Source: Bacteroidota bacterium
Lineage (GTDB): Bacteria; Bacteroidota; Bacteroidia; Bacteroidales; JACABE01
Direction: 5' to 3'
NCBI GenBank assembly: GCA_013377005.1
Contig: JACABE010000026.1
Span: 25,937-59,138, forward strand
Length of the DNA stretch: 33,202 bases
Shown: in pieces, positions 8,076 through 17,200 of the stretch
Layout of the letters: the number at the start of each line of letters is the position of its first letter
How positions within the stretch are numbered: position 1 is the stretch's first letter
Made by a program: the position numbers and the translations under genes
The notes under the pieces: generated by a model
Database searches by the model: none
The model's input: the letters and a program-made list of their open reading frames with translations, nothing else
Told to the model about the DNA's origin: nothing

Positions 8076-8388
8076 TTGTGTTTTATTATACTGAGTAATA
8101 CCTATGCTGTAATTGTAACAGTCATTTTGGAAGGAATTACAACAAAAAAATTATGATAAAATTAAGGATGAAAAATATTTAATATTGTAGTGGAAACTAA
8201 TTGGATGTAAGAATCAACAAACCGAATCACATTTTGTTTTTATAAGTATGTAATAGTGATACAAAAATTATAAATTACTACAAATCCAATTTAATACCCT
8301 ACATTTGCAAAAAAAATTCACTTACGGACATTTCCCACCCTATAATAGTCAGGTTTTGGTCACTAAAAAAATCTACTTTAATTAAATT
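8076..8388. other. Divergent intergenic region, acyl-CoA dehydrogenase / DEAD-box helicase
   Basis: 313 bp without a gene. It contains a perfect helicase -7 box (8300-8307) and a 7-bp inverted repeat TGTAATT (8108-8114) / AATTACA (8135-8141) about 30 bp upstream of the dehydrogenase start, which could be an operator. I found no TAnnTTTG box for the dehydrogenase. Confidence 0.5.
8300..8307 (+). promoter_or_regulatory. -7 box of the DEAD-box helicase gene
   Basis: TACATTTG matches TAnnTTTG exactly and is followed by GCAAAAAAAA. The implied leader is about 75 nt. The same 15-nt core, TACATTTGCAAAAAA, occurs upstream of the first hybrid kinase on the other strand (14018-14004). No clear -33 element. 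Confidence 0.55.
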
Positions 8389-9660
8389 ATGCCATTTCAA
8401 TCATTAAACATCATTGAACCTATTCTTAAATCAATCAAACAAGAAGGTTATGAAATCCCTACGCCTATACAAAAAGAAGCAATTCCAATTGTGTTACGAG
8501 GAACAGATTTGCTGGGTTGTGCCCAGACAGGAACAGGAAAAACTGCAGCTTTTGCAATTCCTATCCTACAATTATTGCACGCAACAAAAACTTATGATAG
8601 GAAAAGAAAAATCAGGAGTCTGATTATTACTCCAACTCGCGAACTAGCCATACAGATTAACGAATCTTTTAAGGCATATGGTCGTTTTACAGGATTAACC
8701 TCTACTGTAATTTACGGTGGTGTTAATCAAAATCCACAAACAGCAACCTTACAAAAAGGTGTTGATATTTTAGTTGCAACTCCAGGTCGTTTGCTCGACC
8801 TGATGAATCAAGGATTTATTAGCTTACACGATATTGAAATTTTTGTGCTGGATGAAGCTGACTGTATGCTAGATATGGGATTTATACACGATATTAAAAG
8901 AATCATAGCGGCATTACCTCATAAACGCCAATCGCTTTTCTTTTCGGCAACCATGCCTGCTGAAATTATTAAACTCGCAAATACTATTCTTCATCAACCA
9001 TCAAGGGTAGAAATTACACCTTCTGCTACACCTGTTGATATTATTAAACAATATGTATATTTTGTTGATAATGGAAACAAAACTGCTTTATTGATAGATG
9101 TATTGAGAGATAAAGATATTAAAACTGCTTTGGTTTTTACCCGTACTAAACACGGTGCCGATAAAGTGGTGAAAATACTGGAGAAAAACAAAATAAGTGC
9201 CGAAGCCATACATGGCAACAAATCGCAGAATGCCCGTCAACGTGCATTGGCAAATTTTAAGGAACAAACTACCAGAGTTTTGGTAGCCACCGATATTGCT
9301 GCTCGTGGTATTGATATAGATGAGATGGAATTTGTAATTAATTTTGAAATATCAAATATTGCTGAAACTTATGTTCACCGAATAGGAAGAACAGGCAGAG
9401 CTGGAGCAAAAGGTACTGCATATTCATTTTGCGATGCAGAAGAAAAAGCTTATTTACGTGATATAGAAAAACTAATCGGAAAGAAAATTCCGGTAATTGA
9501 TGACCATCCGTTTCCTTTGATAGATCATAATCCAGTGAAAAAGGCAAAGCAACAACGGAATAATTCGCCACGTCAGCACAGAAATACTAATGAATCTTCT
9601 TCGGATGTAAATAGTAATAAAAAGAAATGGTTTGTAAAAACTACAGCAGGAGCTCGATAG
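8389..9660 (+). CDS. rhlE: DEAD-box ATP-dependent RNA helicase, RhlE type
   Basis: Unwinds RNA duplexes with ATP, in ribosome assembly or RNA turnover, often raised in the cold. All helicase motifs are present in order: Q motif YEIPTPIQ (21-28), motif I AQTGTGKT (45-52), PTRELA (82-87), TPGR (131-134), DEAD (155-158), SAT (186-188), ARGIDI (305-310) and HRIGRTGR (330-337). The C-terminal tail (about 375-423) is basic and low complexity (KKAKQQRNNSPRQHRN), a likely RNA tether. The compact 423-aa form with a short basic tail and the opening F-x-SLNIIEPILKSI suit RhlE better than DbpA or CsdA, but the subfamily is inferred. It has its own promoter and an intrinsic terminator 20 bp downstream. 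Confidence 0.93.
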   Translation: MPFQSLNIIEPILKSIKQEGYEIPTPIQKEAIPIVLRGTDLLGCAQTGTGKTAAFAIPILQLLHATKTYDRKRKIRSLIITPTRELAIQINESFKAYGRFTGLTSTVIYGGVNQNPQTATLQKGVDILVATPGRLLDLMNQGFISLHDIEIFVLDEADCMLDMGFIHDIKRIIAALPHKRQSLFFSATMPAEIIKLANTILHQPSRVEITPSATPVDIIKQYVYFVDNGNKTALLIDVLRDKDIKTALVFTRTKHGADKVVKILEKNKISAEAIHGNKSQNARQRALANFKEQTTRVLVATDIAARGIDIDEMEFVINFEISNIAETYVHRIGRTGRAGAKGTAYSFCDAEEKAYLRDIEKLIGKKIPVIDDHPFPLIDHNPVKKAKQQRNNSPRQHRNTNESSSDVNSNKKKWFVKTTAGAR

Positions 9661-9678
9661 TTTTTGTTTAATTCTTTA

Positions 9679-9715
9679 AATTCGCAATACATTGAATGTA
9701 CTGCGGATTTTTTAT
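9679..9715 (+). terminator. Intrinsic terminator of the helicase gene
   Basis: A 15-bp stem (9679-9693 with 9695-9709, one A-C mismatch and one wobble pair; the innermost bases would open to form the loop) is followed by a T-rich run, TTTTTATTT. It begins 18 bp after the helicase stop. Confidence 0.75.
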
Positions 9716-9724
9716 TTACTTTTG
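9692..9724 (+). promoter_or_regulatory. Promoter of ywbE and the next gene
   Basis: TTG at 9692-9694 and TACTTTTG at 9717-9724 (perfect TAnnTTTG) are 22 bp apart. The promoter overlaps the helicase terminator. It would give a leader of about 100 nt before ywbE. Confidence 0.45.
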
Positions 9725-9827
9725 TAAGGAAAGTTAAGATAAATTGCTTACTCGTTGTAACAATATTTAAGATGTATGAATTTATATTTTCTTTGCATTA
9801 TTAAAACAAAAAAATACAAGTATTTAT

Positions 9828-10019
9828 ATGCCGGGAGAAAGCAGAAATGATATTAAAATTGGACTGGAGGTAGGAATTGTTACAAAAAAGTATCAAAAAT
9901 CGGGTGATATTACTGAAGGTATCGTTCAACAAATCCTTACCAAAAGTTCTTTCCATCCGCATGGTATTAAAGTAAAACTAGAAACTGGCGAAATAGGCAG
10001 GGTAAAAATAATTAAATAA
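9828..10019 (+). CDS. ywbE: YwbE family protein (DUF2196)
   Basis: A 63-residue protein that matches the YwbE family end to end: RNDIKIGLEVGIVTKKYQKSG at the front, then TEGIVQQILTKSSFHPHGIKVKLE and GRVKII at the end. In the family the conserved part is the HPHGIKVRL segment in a small beta-rich fold. I know no established biochemical function for it. It has no signal peptide or membrane segment, so it is cytoplasmic. The ATG is preceded by an A-rich stretch rather than a Shine-Dalgarno. The next gene starts 14 bp after its stop, so the two probably share a transcript. Confidence 0.9.
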   Translation: MPGESRNDIKIGLEVGIVTKKYQKSGDITEGIVQQILTKSSFHPHGIKVKLETGEIGRVKIIK

Positions 10020-10033
10020 ATTGTGGTATTGGT

Positions 10034-10513
10034 ATGAAAACCGCTTCGCTCAAAGAAATTAAAACAGAACTGAATTTACTGCATCCAAACCGCGTAATGG
10101 AGCTTTGTATTCAAATGGCTAAGTTCAGAAAAGAAAACAAAGAACTGCTTGCCTATCTTTTGTTTGAAGCTGATAATGAAAATACATATATTGAAAATGT
10201 AAAAATACAGATTGACGAATTATTTGAAGAAATTAATAAAAGTAATATATACTTTGCTAAGAAAACCATTAGAAAAATACTGCGAAATACAAATAAATAC
10301 ATTAAATATTCCGGTTCTAAACAAACTGAAGTTGAATTGCTACTTCATTTCTGTAAAAGATTAAAGAATTTGGGCATTCCGTTGCCGCCAAATTCAGCAC
10401 TTGGAAATATTTATCAGCGTCAACTTAAAAAAATACATCAGGCAATGGCTACACTGCATGAAGATTTACAGTTTGATTATTCGAAAGAATTTAGTCTTAT
10501 AAATTGTATCTAA
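10034..10513 (+). CDS. Uncharacterised helical protein in an operon with ywbE
   Basis: 159 aa, with no domain I can name. It looks all-helical and is rich in Lys, Glu and Leu, without a signal peptide or membrane segment. Its most distinctive part is KKTIRKILRNTNKYIKYSG (about 76-94), followed by TEVELLLHFCKRLKNLGIPL, which looks like a conserved surface. I have the impression that related hypothetical proteins occur in other Bacteroidota, but I cannot confirm it here. It starts 14 bp after ywbE and is followed by a strong terminator at 10637-10668, so it is the last gene of this unit. A nucleic-acid-related role is possible from the basic central helix and the ywbE/helicase context, but that is speculation. 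Confidence 0.72.
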   Translation: MKTASLKEIKTELNLLHPNRVMELCIQMAKFRKENKELLAYLLFEADNENTYIENVKIQIDELFEEINKSNIYFAKKTIRKILRNTNKYIKYSGSKQTEVELLLHFCKRLKNLGIPLPPNSALGNIYQRQLKKIHQAMATLHEDLQFDYSKEFSLINCI

Positions 10514-10636
10514 ACAAGCACTTTCCTACAAAGATACTGGTTTGTATATTGAAAATAATATGCTGTTGATTTATTCTCTAAAAGGATATTTCTAAAACTG
10601 GTTTAATGCCTCTGAGGTAGTAAAAGGTAGTTTTAA

Positions 10637-10668
10637 TAAAAAAGCCAAGCGTTGGCTTGGCTTTTTTA
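10637..10668. terminator. Bidirectional intrinsic terminator
   Basis: A 14-bp perfect hairpin: AAAAAAGCCAAGC, loop GTTG, GCTTGGCTTTTTT. It has A and T runs on both sides and lies between convergent genes (stops at 10513 and 10702), so it should stop transcription from either direction. Confidence 0.93.
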
Positions 10669-10701
10669 TACTTTAAATTTTGAAAAAAATGTTAAAGCAC
10701 T

Positions 10702-11700
10702 TCATATCCCATTTACACTGGAAGTATCGTTAAACAATTGGTCATTGTCTTTACCCAATAAATTGTCGTAGTTTTCGTATCCAGCTTTGGGGATTTTAAT
10801 TTCATAAGTCTTTTTAGTTTTATTGGTAAGTTGTTTGTTTCGCAACCAAGGGTTAAAGTCTTTCAAAATACGATAAGTAATGTGGTTGGCTTTAGCAAAA
10901 GCAACTAAATTAGAAATACTAGAGTCAATGCTAACAATATTGTAAGGAATAGAAGGATAAAGGTCTTTTATTCTGAGATAATAGCCATATTTAACGGGTT
11001 GAGAATATATTAGCTTAAGCGCCAGAATTCGGTAAACATAGCGCGAAGTTTCATCGTTAAGATATAAATCGTAATAAGAACTAACATTCTGGCTTTCAAG
11101 CGAACGTTTTATGCCAAATTCGCCCATATTATAGGCAGCAGCAGCCAGTGTCCAATTGTCAAAAATATTATAAGTAGTTTTTATAAACTTACATGCAGCT
11201 TCGGTAGCTTTTTCAAGATGGTAACGTTCATCTACTTCTTCAGTAATTTCCAAACCATATTTTTGTCCGGTAGGTTTTATAAATTGCCAAAATCCGGCAG
11301 CATTAGCAGGTGAAACCACATTAAGAAAACCACTTTCAATCAAAGCCAAATATTTAAAATCGTCAGGGATATCATTCTTTTTTAAAATTGGTTCAATAAC
11401 AGGAAACCAGCGATAAGCACGCTTTAGCATCAACATGGTATTCGATTGCCAAAAAGTATTGGTGAGCAATTCGCGTTCTAAGGATTCGCGTACATAAAAC
11501 ATTTTTAAAGGAACTTCTTCGTTACAAAATATTAATTTCGAAGGCACTTCTGCCGAAAAAATCTTATAGTTAGTTTGAAATGCTTTTCGGTAATTCTCAT
11601 CTGATTTTTTTTCGTATTGTGAAGAGTAAATTAAATATTTACCCGAAACCAATGCAATAATTGTAAAGAAAACAACAAAAAATAATCGTTTAATATTCAT
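10702..11700 (-). CDS. Membrane-anchored lytic transglycosylase (SLT/MltD-like)
   Basis: Cleaves peptidoglycan glycan strands with formation of 1,6-anhydro ends. Residues 1-26 form an N-terminal signal or membrane anchor (IKRLFFVVFFTIIALVSGKYL). There is no lipobox cysteine. The SLT domain spans about 100-235: YLALIESGF with catalytic Glu122, then SPANAAGFWQFIKPTGQKYG (130-149) and AAAAYNMGEFGI (186-197), the standard GLMQ-like and AYN motifs. The C-terminal part (about 250-318), with SISNLVAFAKANHITYRILK and DFNPWLR, resembles the LysM-like wall-binding tail of MltD-type enzymes. At 332 aa it is single-copy and complete. It is convergent with the ywbE operon and has its own -7 box at 11759-11766. 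Confidence 0.9.
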   Translation of the reverse strand: MNIKRLFFVVFFTIIALVSGKYLIYSSQYEKKSDENYRKAFQTNYKIFSAEVPSKLIFCNEEVPLKMFYVRESLERELLTNTFWQSNTMLMLKRAYRWFPVIEPILKKNDIPDDFKYLALIESGFLNVVSPANAAGFWQFIKPTGQKYGLEITEEVDERYHLEKATEAACKFIKTTYNIFDNWTLAAAAYNMGEFGIKRSLESQNVSSYYDLYLNDETSRYVYRILALKLIYSQPVKYGYYLRIKDLYPSIPYNIVSIDSSISNLVAFAKANHITYRILKDFNPWLRNKQLTNKTKKTYEIKIPKAGYENYDNLLGKDNDQLFNDTSSVNGI

Positions 11701-11758
11701 AATGAAAGTCTATAGAAATGGAATGCTAAAATAACGTCCAATAGCTTTTTATATTGCG

Positions 11759-11766
11759 CAAAAATA
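11759..11766 (-). promoter_or_regulatory. -7 box of the lytic transglycosylase gene
   Basis: TATTTTTG on the minus strand fits TAnnTTTG. It would give a leader of about 50 nt. No -33 TTG at the usual distance, and the region is very AT-rich, so a chance match is possible. Confidence 0.4.
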
Positions 11767-11924
11767 GGAAAAATATCTGATTGATAAGCTATGAATTTTC
11801 CTGAATTTGATAAAAAACCTTTATTTTTGCTAAGTTTCAGTAAAAAAATATGTAATTTTCTTATCCTCAAATTTAAATATAAATCTTCTTTGATGAATAT
11901 TTTTAAACATCAACTAAATAAAAA

Positions 11925-11958
11925 TTCCGAAAAAGATTGAGGTTTTAAAAAATGCCTC
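11925..11958 (-). terminator. Possible weak terminator after the REC-HK-REC kinase
   Basis: On the minus strand GAGG (11958-11955) and CCTC (11942-11939) can pair around an AT loop that contains TTTTAAAA. This is followed by ATCTTTTTC. The GC stem is only 4 bp. Confidence 0.3.
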
Positions 11959-11984
11959 TATGACTTCGTTAATCTTGATGACAT

Positions 11985-13874
11985 CTATCCTTTTTTACTT
12001 AATAATTCTTGAATTTCATAATAATTATAATCATTCGTAAGATTAAGAAAATATTGAGCCAGTTCGGGGTTTAAAGGTGTAATACTGTTAATGACTACTA
12101 TCATCAAATCGATATCAGCAGTAGCTATTGCATCAGTCAAATTTTTAACAATATAATTGGGCAAGTATTCAATACCCGCAGTAATTTGTTTTTCAGTGAT
12201 GTGTTCTTTTTCATTTTGGGAGGAAGAAACTTTCTTAGCATTGTTTTTTTTATATATTTCGCTTTTAATAATAGTAAGCATTTCCTCATTATTAATTGGC
12301 TTACTTAAATATTGATTACATCCCGCCTTTATTGCTTTCTCTTTTTCACCTGATAATGCATGTGCAGTCTGAGCAATAATAATGACATCAGTATTAAATT
12401 CTCTTATTTTTCTAATGGCTTCAATACCATCCATTCCGGGCATTTGAATATCCATAAGCACCAAATCTATGTCTTTACAATTACGACAAGCCTCAACGGC
12501 TTCAATACCATTATTTGCAATTATTACTTCTTTGGCAAAAGTATTAACTTCAATGCTGATAATCATTTGAGACATTTTATCATCATCAACTATTAATATT
12601 TTAAGATTTTCTAATTCAGCCTCACTATTGTGAGATAATACAGTATTTACTAAAGGTATTTCTTCATGAACTGATTCCTCGTAAGGTAATGAAATACTAA
12701 AAACTGAACCCTTGCCTTTTTCACTTACAAGACTTATGCTTCCCCCGAGTATTTCAGCATGCGCTTTGGCAATAGATAAGCCTAATCCCATTCCTTCATA
12801 TTTCCTGGTACTTGAAACATCAGCCTGCATAAATCTTTCGAAAATTATTTTTTGTATATTTTCAGGAATCCCTAAGCCTGTATCTTTAACAGAAAATATT
12901 ATATAATCAGATTCAAGTTTAGCTTTAATTTCCACATCCCCTTTTTGTGTAAATTTTATAGCATTTCCAACAAATATTGATAGAATTGAATTAAGTTTCA
13001 GGCTATCTGTTGATAGATATTTATATGAATCGGACAATTCATTTTTGATTATGAATTTTAAACCTTTGCTGTCAGCATTTTTTTTGTTTTGAACATAAAT
13101 ATCATCAATCAGACTTTTAATATTTGTTTCAGATTTATTCAGTTTTATCAAACCTGCCTGAATTTGTGAAATTTCGATAATATCATTAATAGTAAACATG
13201 AGACGATTAGCACTTTTATTAATAATGCGAATATATTCAGCTCTATCCTCTTTGTTAAGTTTTTCGTTTTGAATCATCGAAAGAAACCCGAGTAAATCAT
13301 TAAAAGGTGTACGAATTTCATGCGAAATATTATTAAGAAATGCAGTTTTTAGGCGATCGCTTTCTTCAGCTTTATTTTTAGCTACGTTTAATTCTGAATT
13401 CGTTATCTGTAATTCCAGTGTTCGTTCTTTTACTTTTTCATCTAAAATCTCATTTTGATTTTTTAGTTGTTGATGAAGAAAACGGGTTTCAAGCAAGTTC
13501 TTAATTCTAAGGTCCACTTCATTGAGATTAAATGGTTTGGCTATAAAGTCTTTTGCTCCACCAGCCAATGCACGTTGCTTGGCTTCCTCAGTTAAATCTG
13601 CTGTAAGAACCAGTACCGGTAAAAAAGTATCCTTTGAAATTAGCTCTTTTATTTGATTCATCACTTCATAACCTGAAAAATAAGGCATCATTAAATCCAG
13701 TAAAATTATATCAGGATCAAAATTTTTCATCAAACTTACTACCAAACGAGAGTCTGTTGTGTATTTAATATTAGTATATCCTTGAAATTCGAGCAAACCA
13801 ATAAGAATATCTACATTAGCTTCTTTATCATCAACGATGAGAATATTTGCATTTTTTAATGTTGAATCTATCAT
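11985..13874 (-). CDS. Hybrid histidine kinase, REC-HisKA-HATPase-REC
   Basis: A soluble 629-aa hybrid with no membrane segment. The N-terminal receiver (about 8-125) has the acidic pair D15/D16, phosphoacceptor D60, T91 and K113. A short coiled coil (about 130-175) leads to HisKA with SHEIRTPFND (phospho-His185). The ATPase domain has GNAIKFT (303-309), VKDTGLGIP (329-337) and GMGLGLSIAK (361-370). A second receiver (about 424-540) has D430/D431, D475 (LMDIQMPG) and K525. The tail (565-629), with LPNYIVKNLTDAI and ending IQELLSKKG, is a helical extension often seen at the end of such hybrids. It is not an obvious Hpt, as it lacks a phospho-His motif. Input must arrive through the first receiver, from another kinase. 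All key residues are intact. Confidence 0.92.
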   Translation of the reverse strand: MIDSTLKNANILIVDDKEANVDILIGLLEFQGYTNIKYTTDSRLVVSLMKNFDPDIILLDLMMPYFSGYEVMNQIKELISKDTFLPVLVLTADLTEEAKQRALAGGAKDFIAKPFNLNEVDLRIKNLLETRFLHQQLKNQNEILDEKVKERTLELQITNSELNVAKNKAEESDRLKTAFLNNISHEIRTPFNDLLGFLSMIQNEKLNKEDRAEYIRIINKSANRLMFTINDIIEISQIQAGLIKLNKSETNIKSLIDDIYVQNKKNADSKGLKFIIKNELSDSYKYLSTDSLKLNSILSIFVGNAIKFTQKGDVEIKAKLESDYIIFSVKDTGLGIPENIQKIIFERFMQADVSSTRKYEGMGLGLSIAKAHAEILGGSISLVSEKGKGSVFSISLPYEESVHEEIPLVNTVLSHNSEAELENLKILIVDDDKMSQMIISIEVNTFAKEVIIANNGIEAVEACRNCKDIDLVLMDIQMPGMDGIEAIRKIREFNTDVIIIAQTAHALSGEKEKAIKAGCNQYLSKPINNEEMLTIIKSEIYKKNNAKKVSSSQNEKEHITEKQITAGIEYLPNYIVKNLTDAIATADIDLMIVVINSITPLNPELAQYFLNLTNDYNYYEIQELLSKKG

Positions 13875-14218
13875 AATTTTCAGCTTATTTGTTGTCTATT
13901 CTTAATATGAAACTATCAGTTTAAAATTCCAATCCGACAAACTATTTATAAATATTTTTATTCCGCTTTTCTATGTATTATTATTAGAAAATTTAATATC
14001 ATGTTTTTTGCAAATGTAAGATTTTTTATAATTCTTCATAAAGCATTTCATTAGTTTCTATAGTTTTGAGCAGATATTAGCTATATTTTTTAATGAATTA
14101 TATAATTCATAGTGTAATATTGTTATATTCAAAAATCAATTTTAAATACATATCAGATAATATTAATTATTTATAGTAAAGTAAAATTTGAACGAATTGT
14201 ATTTATTAATACTATACT
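13875..14218. other. Intergenic region between the first two hybrid kinases
   Basis: 344 bp without a coding frame I can support. It holds the -7 box of the REC-HK-REC gene (14011-14018). The part next to the 1381-aa kinase stop (14100-14218) is very AT-rich with no clear terminator, so read-through between the kinases is possible. Confidence 0.5.
14011..14018 (-). promoter_or_regulatory. -7 box of the REC-HK-REC kinase
   Basis: TACATTTG on the minus strand (14018-14011), followed by CAAAAAA. The extended 15-nt core is identical to that of the DEAD-box helicase. The implied leader is about 130 nt. Confidence 0.5.
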
Positions 14219-17200
14219 TTAACTATTATCGCCTATCCAATCATCCACCGATTGTAATAAAGTTTTAACGTCCAATGGTTTGCATAAATATGCTTTACTA
14301 CCTGCTTTCATCAATTTTTCAATCTGATGCGACATTGCATCTGCACTTATAATTATTACCGGAATTGATTTTGTTTTTTCTTCAAGCTGAAGAAGTTTTA
14401 GTACTTCTGCACCGTCAATATCAGGAAGGTTAATATCTAGAAAAATCAAATCAGGCATGTATTCCATTGCCAATTCTACAGCCATTTTCCCATTCTTATT
14501 TGTAATCAGACGAATATTGGGGCGTTGTGAATTAAGTATCTGTTCCATGAGTTCAATATTAGATGCATTGTCTTCAATGTAAAGTATGCATCCTGACTGT
14601 TGAACGTGATTTGTATCAATAATATTGAAATCATTCATATTATCAGTGGTTTCCAGTTGGCTTTTACATTGCTGGAGTTCAATCCAGAAAGTACTTCCTT
14701 TTCCAACTTCACTGTCAATTCCAATAAAACCATTCATAGCATCCATAAGCTTTTTAACAACAGCCAAACCCAGTCCGCTTCCTTCAGTTTCTGTCTTTTC
14801 TGCACCAATTCTTTCAAAAGGTTTAAAAAGTTTAGAAATATTTTCCTGCGAAATTCCAATACCGGTATCTTTTATAGATATCCTAACATATTCTAAGCCA
14901 TCTGAAATCCTTGCATTGCTTTCACATTCAATACTGATAGAACCATTTTTAGTATTATATTTTACAGCATTGTTCAATAAATTAAATAATACCTGATTTA
15001 AACGTTGACGATCAGAGAAAACAAAAAGTTGATCATTCGGAGAAATAAAGAGTTTAAGATTCAGATGATTTTCTCTGATAATTGGTTCCATTATATCAGT
15101 TATATCACGAATAATTGATGATAGCTGTATTGGTTCAAGCGAAATTGAGAATTCTCCTGATTCAATACGCGAAATATCAAGCACTTCATTGATAAGACTG
15201 AGTAAATGTTTACCACTCCGCAATATATGACTAACTCCTTTCTTTTGGATGGGCAAAAGTTCACCCATATCCAGTAATTGAGTAAAACCCAATATAGAAT
15301 TCAATGGAGTACGTAATTCGTGACTCATACGTGAAAGAAATTCACTTTTGGCTTGATTTGCATGCTCTGCTTCGCTTCTGGCTCTGTTGATTTCCTTTTC
15401 AGCAAGTTTATTTTCGGTAATATCCCTAAAAGACCAAATACGACCAAAAGGTTTTCCATCTTCCCCTTTCACTGGGGCTGAATACCTATCCAATATGATT
15501 CCGTTATTGAGTTCTATTTCATCTCGTCTAGTTACTTCTTCATTTTCATAAAGATAAATCACTTTTTTAAGAAAATCATCGGGGTATTTGCATAAACTTA
15601 CAACATGCTTTAATAAGGCAGCATCATTTTCATCTTCCAAAATATTTAGAGGGACATTAAATATTTCAATGATTCTTTGATTTATTAACAAGCGTTTTTG
15701 ATTTTTATTGATCACCAATATGCCATCAAGCGTAGCATTCTTCTGTGCTTCAAGTAAAGCCATTTTTGATTGCAAAGCCTCTTCCATTTGCTTTCTTTTG
15801 GTGATATCAACCATAACTGTAAACAAACATAAATCGTTACCTATGTATATTTTATCAGCAGAAAACAATCCTGTTAAAACTGAACCATCTTTTTTCTTAA
15901 CTTCAATTTCAACCTCTCTAACCTGAATTTTATTATTCAGGAATTCAATTAATGTTTTGCGTATTTTTTTATCAGTAAAAAGTTTAAGTTCAGTCGAGGA
16001 CTTGCCAATTACTTCTTCTTTTGTAAAACCCAGAGTGCTGAGGAAAAGATCATTTACATCAATATATGATTCATTTTCAAAATTGGAAATAGCCATAAGG
16101 GCAGTATTGGATTGAAAGGCTTTGAAAAATTTTTCTTCAGATAATTTAATTTTTGACACATCCTTACTTACACCGAAAATTACAGGTTTTCCATCCCAAT
16201 AGCCTGGTTTTACTCTGGTTTCAACAGGAATATATTCATTGGATTTTGTAATCAATGGAACAGGACAAAAATCAGCAGTACCTGCTAACATTTCACCAAC
16301 AATTCTGCCTGCTTCAGCCCTCCTTTCCTCCGGATGAACCATAAGAACTGATTGATCAAACAACTCTTCTTTTGTATATCCAAGTCGTTGATTTACAGTT
16401 ATATTAGTATGTATAACATTACCTTTTTCATCCAAAACAAAAAGAAAGTCATCTATGGTATTAAAAAAGGTTTCATAATTCTGTCGGGTTTGATTCAGAA
16501 TAGTTTCTGCTTGCTTTTCGGATGTAATATCCCAATTGGTACCAATAAGCTTTAATGCTTTTCCGTTACTATCCCTTTCAACAATAGCAAGTGCTCTGAT
16601 ATTATGAATACTTGAATCAGGCCATATTACCCTGAATTCGATATCAAATTCTTTTTCACCAGCTATCGCTTTTTGAATGGCTTCATCGCCTTTTATCTTA
16701 TCTTCAGGATGTAAACCCACAAGCCATGTCTCATAAGCACCAATAAAATTTTCTTTTTTGATGCCATAAAGCGCAAACATCTGATCATCCCATACAAGAA
16801 TATTATTAACGATATCCAGATCCCAAACGCCTACGCCTCCGGCTTTGGTTGCAAGTGTCAGGCGGGTAGTTATTTCTTTAAGTTCATTCTCAGTCTTTTT
16901 ACGTTCAGTAATATCAACAAAAGTAACTACAGCACCTTCTATTTTTCCATTAATAAAAACTGGAAAAGACCAATACTCAGCAGGGAAACAACTTCCATCT
17001 GCCCGCCATACAACTTCATCGTCTACATGCGAACCTTTCTCCTCAATAAAAGCTTTAAAAATCCTGCAATCATGTACATCAAAACTACTACCATCTGCAT
17101 GTGCATGATGTATCAAGTCATGCATATTCTTCCCTAATAATTGTTCTGAACTTTCATAGCCCAGCAATTGATGACAAGCTGAATTTGAAAATATACAATT

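Noticed and set aside
10514-10636. Short frame after the 159-aa gene (reading YKDTGLYIENN...)
   Set aside because: No start, no recognisable similarity and only about 20 codons; treated as non-coding.
11822-11829. TATTTTTG on the plus strand as a promoter
   Set aside because: Perfect match to TAnnTTTG, but no plus-strand gene or RNA structure follows; such matches are common in AT-rich DNA.
14178-14219. AAAGTA ... TACTTT inverted repeat as terminator of the 1381-aa kinase
   Set aside because: Six-base arms with a loop of about 30 nt and no GC pairs of weight; too weak to call.
14600-14996. Plus-strand open frames opposite the 1381-aa kinase
   Set aside because: They lie antisense to conserved ATPase and receiver motifs and show no family features.
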